In this document: one piece after another, positions 55,905-64,000 of the stretch | How positions within the stretch are numbered: the stretch's first letter is position 1 | How the letters are laid out: every line of letters starts with the position of its first letter | DNA from: Stereocaulon alpinum | Taxonomy: Eukaryota; Ascomycota; Lecanoromycetes; Lecanorales; Stereocaulaceae | Assembly (NCBI GenBank): GCA_018257865.1 | Contig: JAEUBA010000042.1 | Span: forward strand, 124,001 to 188,000 | Reading direction: 5' to 3' | Length of the DNA: 64,000 bases | Position numbers and translations under genes: made by a program | The notes under the pieces: generated by a model | Database searches by the model: none | Told to the model about the DNA's origin: nothing | Seen by the model: only the letters and a program-made list of their open reading frames with translations

Positions 55905-58323
55905 ATGAAACGCAAAGCTGAGTCTGACGGCCCTCCCGAAGCTTCGAAAAAAGCCAAACGGCAGGCTGCTAGCCATAAGGATTACTTTCGGGCTGGGCTC
56001 TTCGACCAATCGATGCTAAAGGATTACCAAAAAGCATATGCTGCTTCTGAACCGTGAGCGATTGTTTGACTCACAGCATCACTGGACGTCCAAACTGACA
56101 ATCTGCAGGTATCGCCACGGTGTAATCGCAAATCTCATTTCTCCAACACTTCTACGTGATGTGCGATCCGAAGTCCAAAACCTTTCGTTCACCCCGAAAG
56201 AAACCGACATTTACAAAATCCACCAATCCGGAGATCTTGCAAATCTTGATGGTCTGGACGACTCGTCTCTTAAGCTCCTGCCTTCACTACTTACTCTTCG
56301 CGATGCTATGTACTCATCAGCCTTCCGAGAGTATCTCTCCACAATCACTGGCTCTGGTCCTCTCTCAGGGAAGAAGACGGACATGGCAATTAATGTTTAC
56401 ACTCCGAGCTGCCATCTACTATGTCATGACGACGTAATCGGTAGTAGAAGGGTCAGCTACATTCTTTATCTAACAGATCCGGACAACCCATGGAAGGAAG
56501 AATGGGGTGGGGCTTTGCGATTGTACCCCACACAAACACATGATGAAGAGGATGGCCGATCAACGAAAGTGCCCGATCCTGATTATAGTGTATCCATACC
56601 ACCAGCTTTCAACCAATTGAGCTTCTTTGCGGTGCAGCCGGGCGAGAGTTTCCACGATGTCGAGGAGGTGTACAGCCCAGGGGTTACCGAGCAGAAAGAT
56701 AATACTGACGCTAGGGTCAGGATAGCAATAAGTGGGTGGTATCATATACCACAAAGAGGAGAAGATGGATTCGTCGAAGGCTTAGAAGAGCAATTGGCTG
56801 AGAAAAGCAGCCTCATGCAATTGCAAGGCAGAGGAGACAGATACGACTTGCCAGAGGCTGATGTCCAAGTCTACGGACCAGCGAACACTGGTGAAACTGG
56901 TCTACCAACACCCTCCTCACAAGAAGATCCCTCACTTTCAGAAGAGGACCTAAATCTACTACTAAAATACCTGGCGCCCACATATCTTACACCAGACACA
57001 CTCGAATCAATATCCAACTTCTTTGCCGAAGAATGCTCCCTCTGTCTCGATTCATTCTTGTGTCGTACATTTGTCAACTCAGTGCGCGAATACATCGAGT
57101 CTCAGGAATCCCAAACACTACCGACTCGGTCAGTAGACATTGAGAATCTCGCACTGTGGACTGTTGCTCGACCACCACATAAGCATCGTTTCCTCTTCCA
57201 GCACGCTAATCATACCCAAGAAGAACCAAGCCCGCTTCAGGATCTTGTACGTGAGCTGCTACCGTCTACCGCGTTCCAGAAATGGCTGTCACTTGCTACT
57301 GGCCATCAGATTACTTCACACAACTCACTCGTCCGACGTTTTCGACGAGGACATGACTATACGCTTGCAACAGGATATGAAGAAGACAGCCCTCGAATTG
57401 AGCTGTGTCTGGCTATTACGCCTACATCAGGCTGGAGCGATGAGCAGTCTGCAGAGACTGGGGAAGTGGCTGATGTGAACAAGCCCACTACGAAGGTATA
57501 TGACACTCACACGGACAAGGGTACGACGGAAGCGGACATGCGCACTTCGAAGGTAGAAAACACTAACGCGGACGAGCGTACGGCGGAAGCAGACAAGCCC
57601 ATTGCGAAGGGAAATGGTACTCACACGGACAAGCGTACGGCAGAAGTAGATAAGCCCACTATAGAGGAAGATGATACTCACACTGACAAGCGTACGGTGG
57701 ATACAGAAAAGCCCACTATAGAGGAAGATGGTACTCACACGGACAAGCGTACAGCCGATGCAGATAAGCCAACTGAGGAGGAAAATGACACTCAAGAGGA
57801 CAAGCAAACGGCCGATGCAGATAAGCCAACTGAGGAGGAAAATGACACTCAAGAGGACAAGCAAACGGCCGAAAATCCTGGCGTGGGCGGCTACCTGGCC
57901 TACATGGCTGGCGAAGACGATGATGAAGCTGGAGGCGGTGATGCAGGTAGCGACCACGGAGTTGAAGTTCCGCTAGACATGAGCACAGGAGCACGGTCCA
58001 CAAAGGCTGCTAAGCCAAAGAAAGCAAAGCAAGATCCAGCTATCTATCAAGCCAGTGGCGAGGACGAGGATGATGGTGTCCTATTCAGCATGCCTGCTGG
58101 TTGGAATCGTCTGGGTCTCGTTCTACGGGACAAGGGCACCATGCGATTCGTCAAGTATGTGAGTCGGATGGCTAAAGGCGACCGATGGGATATACTTGGA
58201 GAGTTCGGTATAATGGATGACGAAGATGAGGACGAAAGGGAAGAGCCTGGCCGAAGTCCTTCCACGGGAGAAGGAGACGACGATAGCGACGACTCCTCCG
58301 AGTCTGATGACTCGAGTGATTGA
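55905..58323 (+). CDS. Ofd1/Tpa1-type prolyl hydroxylase with internal tandem repeat
   Basis: 2-oxoglutarate/Fe(II) dioxygenase of the Ofd1/Tpa1 family, which hydroxylates a ribosomal-protein uS12 proline and, in fission yeast, governs oxygen-dependent turnover of the SREBP factor Sre1. Exon 1 is 55905-56053, beginning MKRKAESDGPPEASKKAKR, a likely nuclear signal. Exon 2 is 56109-58323. Total 787 residues. The catalytic fold shows the iron ligands in CHDDVIGSRRVSYILYL and FHDVEEV, and the co-substrate Arg in RVRIAISGWYH. The second, non-catalytic double-stranded-helix half (LLPSTAFQKWLSLATGHQIT) is split by a 133-residue tandem repeat. It then resumes at GGYLAYMAGEDDD and ends with FSMPAGWNRLGLVLRDKG. 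An acidic Ser/Asp tail closes the protein. The enzyme core looks intact; the repeat and its effect are unusual. Confidence 0.9.
57481..57879 (+). repeat. Intragenic 57-bp tandem repeat, seven units
   Basis: Seven in-frame units of 19 codons with consensus near KPT-EE-DTHTDKRTADAD. Early units are diverged. Units six and seven are almost identical at the DNA level, with a 57-base stretch repeated exactly from about 57754. The repeat is Lys/Glu/Asp/Thr-rich and likely unstructured. Confidence 0.9.
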
Positions 58324-59488
58324 ATTGGCAGGATATTGCCAACAAGTAACGATTATGACGATGACGACTTCAATGACTCCGACAACGGCGGTTCAAGTAA
58401 TTGAACGAGGATTTGTCCTCAGCATATAACGAATATGAGAATCTACCCAATGGACATCGAAATGATTTCTTTTACTTGTAGGCCCCAAAGTCCAGCATTC
58501 ACGTAATCAAGTAGTTTGCAGAGGTCGCAGCGCATATGATTATCACGTTGTCCTCGAGCCGGCTGTGCTATACATCTAGTTCTAGTCTTCTTTCATTTAC
58601 TTTGGAAGGATCTATGGAGGCAGCCTCAATGTGTATATGTTGGGAATGTGAAATCTGATTAGTGGCCATACTTATCTTGGCACACGCTAGGGATAGACTT
58701 CGAGACTCCCGTCAGGTACACGCTGTTGCACGGAAAAGTGTATGGTACCCCGGAACGCGCGCCCCGGAGCATTGCGGGGGTTCAGCATCATCTAGGCGCT
58801 AAAAGCGCTATCTGTACGATCTAAGAGCTCGCTTAGAGGGCTCGCTTTTGTGGGGCCCCCACCTGGGAAAGTATGGGACTCTTTGTGTCCTTGATGAGAT
58901 ATTCTACGAGTAGATGCAGAGTAGCCGATAAAACTGCCAGCTGCCAGCTATTGCGTTTCATAGTCTACGAATGGCACTTCATACAGGTTACAGGAATCTG
59001 CAGACGAAATGGGGGTGGCTATTTGTGAATTGAGGAAGTTGGCAACGGTCCACAGAGTGGTTTGAGCCGAGGACGTCAGCCATCATTAGTTCGGGGAGCT
59101 TGAAAAGTGTCGATGGCTCATTAACAATCTCCGCTCAACACTGCAGTAAGGAATGTATAAGTAGAACAGCTAACCACGACACCCGAGTGGTGACTTGTGG
59201 CAATGGGTTGATCTCTTATTCACTTCCGCATATCCATGATTCAAATCTCAACCCTCCATTCAAACGACGCCATTTGCACCATATCCATCAGTGCACCTCC
59301 TCCTAAGGGATACCGCAATCTGGGCTCTACCTACGATATAATACATCCTCATTGATTGCGCCCATTCTACAATCCTCACGTAGCGAGTGGTTGGCCGGAT
59401 CTCAGCCGCTGTCGTTCGACATCAACACCCCAATCAACAACATCATCTTCCTCCACCCATCAACCCTTTTCACGAGCCACTACACCAA
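58324..59488. other. Intergenic with a cluster of short palindromes
   Basis: 3' flank of the Ofd1-type gene and upstream region of the F-box gene. At about 58740-58862 several short palindromes occur together: a GGCGCT/AGCGCT pair, CTAAG/CTTAG, a repeated GCTCGCTT, and GTGGGG-C-CCCCAC at 58850-58862. This could be the edge of an old non-autonomous element. No gene is seen. Confidence 0.45.
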
Positions 59489-60478
59489 ATGTCTTCCCTT
59501 GAGTCTTGGACCCATGGTGATGACCCACTCCACCCTTTCATTTGGGCGAAGTTGCCCCGCGATATTATCTACAACATCATCGACCAATCCGATCTGCTGA
59601 CTCAGGTCAGCTGGTCCAATACAGGTCTAGAATTCTCGCCATATACCCGCGCCAAAATGTGGAAGGAGCATCGCACCAATCAATCAAGCGATCAGACAAG
59701 CACAGAATCTGTCACAGCACTGCTATCATCCTGGGGAGAACTTCAAAAGATGCGTACCTTATCCATTAGCCAACTGGTATACCAAGAGGCTAAGGGGCTT
59801 GCGCAACTAGTCGTCGGTCTCGAAATCACGAAGCTTCGAGTGGATTGCTGTCAAGTCTGTAAAATTGCTGATGAGAATGACACCTCACCTCTAGTTCGTT
59901 TTCTTCGGGCTTTGAGGCGCGATACTCGCATATCTGATGGTCCACGGACCCACGGACTGCCTGAGACTTTGACAACCCTGTGGTTGACGGATTTAGACCA
60001 CGTCAACATATCATCCTTGTATCAATCACTGGCCAAGGCCGTCGTGCCATTCAAAGCCCTAGTCAGGATCACTATCACGTTCTGCCTCACGGCAAATGCC
60101 GACGAAGAGTTTGAGCGAATGGAACTTCCACACATCGACCAGTACACAGCACATGAGAGCATTGGGGTTCGTTTCTGGTCATCGTTGTCTTACGATAAAC
60201 CTATAAAGATGCTTTCTCACTACGATGGTCGACCCGGACAAGATAGCTACCGCGTACAAATGCGCTCGGGGTTTGTAGTTGGCGAGTGGTTGGAGGTAAC
60301 GAACTTGGCTAAGACCATGGACGACGTCATTGCCAATCGACCTGATAATACAATCACATCAAGGACCATGAGATTTATCCGACTTCCGAACTTTCCTGAT
60401 AACGCAATTGTCATCTACCCTTGTCTGGAAGTCTGTCACAGAGACCATCCTCAGCACGAGCCTGTGCCGATGCAATGA
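59489..60478 (+). CDS. F-box-like protein
   Basis: A 329-residue single-exon protein. The N-terminal segment WAKLPRDIIYNIIDQSDLLT followed by QVSWSNTGLEF is a fungal F-box-like motif, which in other proteins binds Skp1 in SCF ubiquitin ligases. The rest reads like a degenerate leucine-rich region (LVVGLEITKLRVDCC, LPETLTTLWLTDLDHVNISS) and has no other domain that I recognise. The first ATG in the frame is at 59489; the frame is open upstream to a GTG at 59387. A broken relative of the N-terminal motif lies on the opposite strand at 62.5-63.0 kb. Substrate and role are unknown. Confidence 0.72.
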   Translation: MSSLESWTHGDDPLHPFIWAKLPRDIIYNIIDQSDLLTQVSWSNTGLEFSPYTRAKMWKEHRTNQSSDQTSTESVTALLSSWGELQKMRTLSISQLVYQEAKGLAQLVVGLEITKLRVDCCQVCKIADENDTSPLVRFLRALRRDTRISDGPRTHGLPETLTTLWLTDLDHVNISSLYQSLAKAVVPFKALVRITITFCLTANADEEFERMELPHIDQYTAHESIGVRFWSSLSYDKPIKMLSHYDGRPGQDSYRVQMRSGFVVGEWLEVTNLAKTMDDVIANRPDNTITSRTMRFIRLPNFPDNAIVIYPCLEVCHRDHPQHEPVPMQ

Positions 60479-61888
60479 CTGCATACGTTAAGGCAAGGAA
60501 AATAGCTATCAAGACGAAGGTATACGAGATGGGATCATCAAGTGGAAATCTCACGGAGAATGACAGAGATATCCTCGGCATATTCGTCCTTCCTTTCCAC
60601 AAGTCGAACGATCTCCACAAGTACACGAGGGAGAAGACCATCATGCAAGCATAGATATCACTCGACTCCGCGACATTCGCACTATTCCGAACAATGTATA
60701 GGACTAAAAGCAGACCACGAATGCCGGCAATCAAAGTATGAATATCATATCTAACACATATATTACCCAAGGGAAGAACCCCAATCATACAATCATCAAA
60801 ACCCAACAGTAGAACATAACCACCTCTCCTTCCATCCACTCAATCCCAAAAGCACCCCCCAAAAACAAAAAGAACACAGCACGATCTCACTCCAAATTCC
60901 TAACATGCTATCATCTCATACCTAATAGCGAGCAACTAAGGCCCAACACACAACACACAACACACAACACGCACCAGCCCACCAATCAACCCCAACCCCT
61001 CCTCATCTCCCCCTCAAAACGAACCCCAATCCCGAAACTAAACTACCCTACCCTACCTACCAAAGCCACCATCATCTCACAATCCCCATCAACTCCCATA
61101 ACACAAACTCCACCCCTTTCTACCCACCATGCCCTACCTAAATAATTAAAACCACAGAGACGATTTCCATGATCTGTGTTCCATCCTCATGAACATCGTG
61201 CACGTCTGTGGTGTGGAGTGGAGTGGAGGGGAGGGGGGGGTAGTGGGGTTTAGAGAGATGGATATGGATATGAAATGGGGGTGTTTGTTTGGAAGTTTGT
61301 TTGTTAGATAGAGGAGAGGAGAGGAGAGGGGGTTAGGATTTGGGGTGGTGGATACGAGGGAGGTGGAGGGGAGGGGAGAGGAGGGGGGGAGGATGGTGGT
61401 GGTGCTGTTGTTTGTTTGTTTGTTTGTTTGTGTGGGTATGAGGCATGGGTGATTGAGTGAGGGGATGGGATGGGATGGGATACTCGGGGAGAGTGTTTAG
61501 CCTTGCAGGCTGGGGAATGGGAAATGCTATCTCTTTTGGGGGGTTTGAGGTTAGGGATTGAGGCAGAAGGTGGAAGGATAGGGGTGGGGTAGAGAGGGAG
61601 TTGGTTGGGTGGCGAGATAGTGGAGATGGGATCAGGGTCGGAGAGGGTTTGGTTTGTGTATGGGATGTATTAGATGGAAGGCTTGGTGGTAGGAAGGGGC
61701 TATGATAGTATGTCTGTGTATGAAGTTCGTAATCGCTACGGCTTTTCGAGATGAGAGTTTGTTCATGTCCATATTGTAGCTTAGGGGAAGGAAGATCTTC
61801 GATAGCAAGTTGAAACGTGTTGGTCTTGGCGATGTTCAATATAGCTTCGTGGAAGTCATGGCGATAATTTCAAGCCCCTGTCTGTTGA
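60479..61888. other. Second strand-asymmetric low-complexity block
   Basis: No gene. About 60840-61140 is C/A-rich (runs such as ACCCCAACCCCTCC). About 61200-61700 is G/T-rich and includes a (TTTG)n tract at about 61408-61430 and GGAGAGGAGAGG runs. The 168-codon minus-strand open frame at 61333-61839 is low-complexity Pro/His/Ser and not called as a gene. Confidence 0.55.
61408..61430 (+). repeat. (TTTG)n microsatellite
   Basis: About five and a half TTTG units within the G/T-rich half of the low-complexity block. It is a simple repeat with no evident function. Confidence 0.85.
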
Positions 61889-63033
61889 TCAGACGTTTTC
61901 AGCCCTAGCGATGATCAATGTTCTCTCTGGTTTATGTATTTGTAACAAGTTCCCGCACCAGTGATGCTCCTTTCGGAGGCTCCATCGAAATATGAGTAGA
62001 CGGGGAGCGAATGGCGAATGGAGTTTCTGTATATTTCGAACGATCAATAACTCCATTTCCACAGATCTGAGGCTTTCCGAGCATGGTAGGATTGCATTTG
62101 CGAGGAATTGATGCAGTGATGCGAATATCCTGTGGTATCTGTCGCGTAGGATCAGCTTTTCCAGCGTCGATGGGAACCCTGTAGGGTTTCCATGCTCGAG
62201 CGGGGAATGATTCGTGAGTGCCTCAAGAAAGTACACCAAAGACGAGGTTGAAAGGTCAATTCCCGGGTCACACCATTATTCAATACCCAGTTCCGAACCC
62301 CAGCCGTGGCACGAAAGCTCCAAACCTTCCAATGGCAACACCGACACAGCTTCCGCAAGTCCTTCCGCCTCGACCGGGAGTAGGTGTCCTACTTTTGATA
62401 AACGTAGATTTGGCAAAGTCGATAGCAACGAGAGATCTAGATCCGTCACCATGAAAGGTTCATGTACGTTGCCGACTTTCATCATCTCGGCTCCCACCCT
62501 GAGCTTCAAGAATCTCAACTCTCGACCTGGAGGATAGAGGCAAACACACTCAAGTGTAAAGGTCCATCGTAGGGAAACGCTGTAAGGCGCTCCATACAAC
62601 ACCGGATGAGCATTTGTAGTGGGTATGTAGGATAGGGACCATAAGGACGCATTGTTGCCTCCCGGTCGTCGATGTGAAGCTGCCTCATGTGAGCGCAGGG
62701 CAGGGCCGGCTTCATTCGTGAAAGGCCAAAGCGATACATGTAGTTCGCTCTATAGGTCCAATGATCCGTTAACCGATGGGCGTTGTTCATGAGGAAATGG
62801 ATGAGAGTGGCCGGGCGCTTGCTGGACTTCTCCTGGCTTGAGGAATCAGAGTATGCTGTAAGGTGTTCACGGCCGATGCTCAATCGACACCAGATCTGCG
62901 CGGATGCGAAATGGCAGAATTCGTGGCTTGTACATGACCAGCTCACTTGAGTACGTCGATCAGAATGTCGTATGATTTCGAGAAGGATGTCATGGGGCAG
63001 CTTCGACCAGATTGTGGGGTTGAGATACTTCAT
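61889..63033 (-). pseudogene. F-box-like paralogue broken by a frameshift and a stop
   Basis: Inverted relative of the F-box gene at 59.5-60.5 kb. It opens at ATG 63033 with IWSKLPHDILLEIIRHSDRR and TQVSWSCTSHEF, closely matching the pattern of its neighbour. The frame stops at 62515, but the neighbouring frame continues at once with LRFLKLRVGAEMMKVGNVHE, as if one base were lost near 62517. That frame meets TAA at 62276-62278 and then continues in frame with LVYFLEALTNHSPLEHGNPT, ending at 61889. TAA here would arise from CAA by one C-to-T change. No splice pair of normal length explains either break. The original product would have been about 380 residues with a leucine-rich C-terminal part. 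Confidence 0.65.
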
Positions 63034-63268
63034 ATTTGAGATCCTGACTGGCAGGGAGTGCTTATTTCGCCTGAGTGTTGGATTTAGTGGTAGGCAGGTC
63101 CAGAACAAGTGAATGTGAGCAGCGGTCCATAGTCCGGATCATGTGACCATCACGTATTGATATTTTATGTCATACGCTGACTGAAACTAGAATTTATATT
63201 AAGAGCACTGGCTTCATGAGTCTCTTCGGCTCCTTTTTCAGCAAGACAGTGGAGACATTTCCGCTTTC

Positions 63269-63890
63269 ATGGCATACACCAATCTACCGTCTCTGCTTCG
63301 CTCACTTTGCCACTCGGCACGCGACTATCGTAGTCAGCCCAAATTCGTGCTTGAGAGATTTCGACATTCTCTTACCCAGCTTGAGAGATTTGATCTCGTC
63401 GAGACTGTGAGCTCAATGCTGAATCGCATGAAGAAGATTTCGAGGAACTGTTTTAGGACACTCGAGGACGAAGTCAACGGAAACTCAAGATCTCTGTGCC
63501 TCTTAGGAACCTATCCGTTCCAACTCCTAGGTACAACCTCAATTGAGCGAAGAAGTCACATGTTTGCGACTGACGCAAGCAGTGGTTCTGGCAGTCCGTT
63601 GCAGATTTGGCTCTCAGAACCAATGTTTCCAAGGCCAGCTGAGCAACGAGCCCGTCCCTTTTCCTGGACTTGAGCTGGCGTCTTTTGACATCTTGCGCGA
63701 GCGCAGCGGAACCATTTCACGATATTGGTCAACCGTACTTTGCAAATTCAAGATAGGCCAAGTGCGACTGGTTTTTACCCGAGGCGGTCCTATAGGCATG
63801 AAGGGATGCTTTCCACACATGCATCACAATAAGATCGCGTGGCAGTTCTACCTACGTTCTACTATCCTCGAAAAAGCTATCGGGCTGTGA
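63269..63890 (+). CDS. Tentative small gene at right edge
   Basis: Frame one from ATG 63269 reads LPSLLRSLCHSARDYRSQPK and then FDLVETVSSMLNRMKKISRN. A second frame continues with GLELASFDILRERSGTISRY to a stop at 63888-63890. They can be joined by a 58-nt intron, with a weak GTCAAC donor near 63474 and a CCTAG acceptor at about 63531, keeping phase. Alternatively a one-base insertion has broken a single frame. I recognise no domain. It may be a real two-exon gene of about 190 residues or a pseudogene. Confidence 0.35.
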
Positions 63891-64000
63891 GGGGCTCTTT
63901 CTCGCTGAGAGCCTTCGCAGGCTGCGGGTATAAGAGAGCGAGACAGGCGCCCAACACAGCCAGTGCGAGGCAACAGGCAACAGGATTTTGTCCCAGCATA

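Noticed and set aside
61333..61839. 168-codon Pro/His/Ser-rich open frame on the minus strand
   Set aside because: It is the complement of a G/T-rich low-complexity block with simple repeats, without a folded region.

Overview
This window is nuclear DNA of a filamentous ascomycete (Pezizomycotina). Genes carry short GT-AG introns of about 48-174 nt, mostly 50-90 nt. It encodes fungal proteins such as the BRO1-domain pH regulator PalC, an LRG1-type LIM/RhoGAP, a kinesin-3, a fungal PX/DUF3818 protein, a MNN10-type mannosyltransferase, HET and NLR-like (STAND) proteins. A dothideomycete is my guess, but the class cannot be fixed from the sequence alone.

Layout. (1) 1.3-33.9 kb is a housekeeping block: PX/DUF3818 protein (-), kinesin-3 (+), ARS2/SERRATE (-), TspO/MBR (+), DUF4291 (-), a large single-pass glycoprotein-like membrane protein (-), GT34 mannosyltransferase (-), a tandem-domain E2-like protein (-), LRG1-type RhoGAP (+) and a fungal protein of unknown function (+). 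Several are divergent pairs that must share an upstream region (PX/kinesin, ARS2/TspO, E2/RhoGAP). (2) 34.0-40.0 kb is an AT-rich accessory island. It holds an NB-ARC NLR-like gene broken by at least two in-frame stops, a 64-bp minisatellite and a 12-bp inverted repeat on either side. (3) 40.0-47.8 kb returns to core genes: a Mis18/Yippee-domain protein (-), an unresolved small gene (-), palC (+), a complex I NDUFB10-type subunit (-) and PEX5 (+). (4) 47.8-64 kb is mixed accessory sequence: a 46-nt G homopolymer inside a strand-asymmetric block, an intact HET gene, about 3.7 kb of decayed coding sequence of unknown origin on the minus strand, an Ofd1/Tpa1 prolyl hydroxylase with an internal 7 x 57 bp repeat, an F-box gene, a broken inverted paralogue of it, and a tentative gene at the right edge.

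Themes. The core genes cover vesicle and organelle traffic (kinesin-3, PX protein, PEX5), signalling at the cell surface (RhoGAP, PalC, mannosyltransferase) and RNA/chromatin work (ARS2, Mis18-like, Ofd1). The accessory parts hold fast-evolving self/non-self genes (NLR, HET, F-box), several of them decayed. I found no tRNA, rRNA, CRISPR array or intact transposase. The best candidates for something undescribed are the tandem E2 with a cysteine in each domain and a 12-nt microexon, and the decayed coding block at 51.8-55.5 kb. All exon structures were worked out by eye from splice signals and reading frame, without transcript data.
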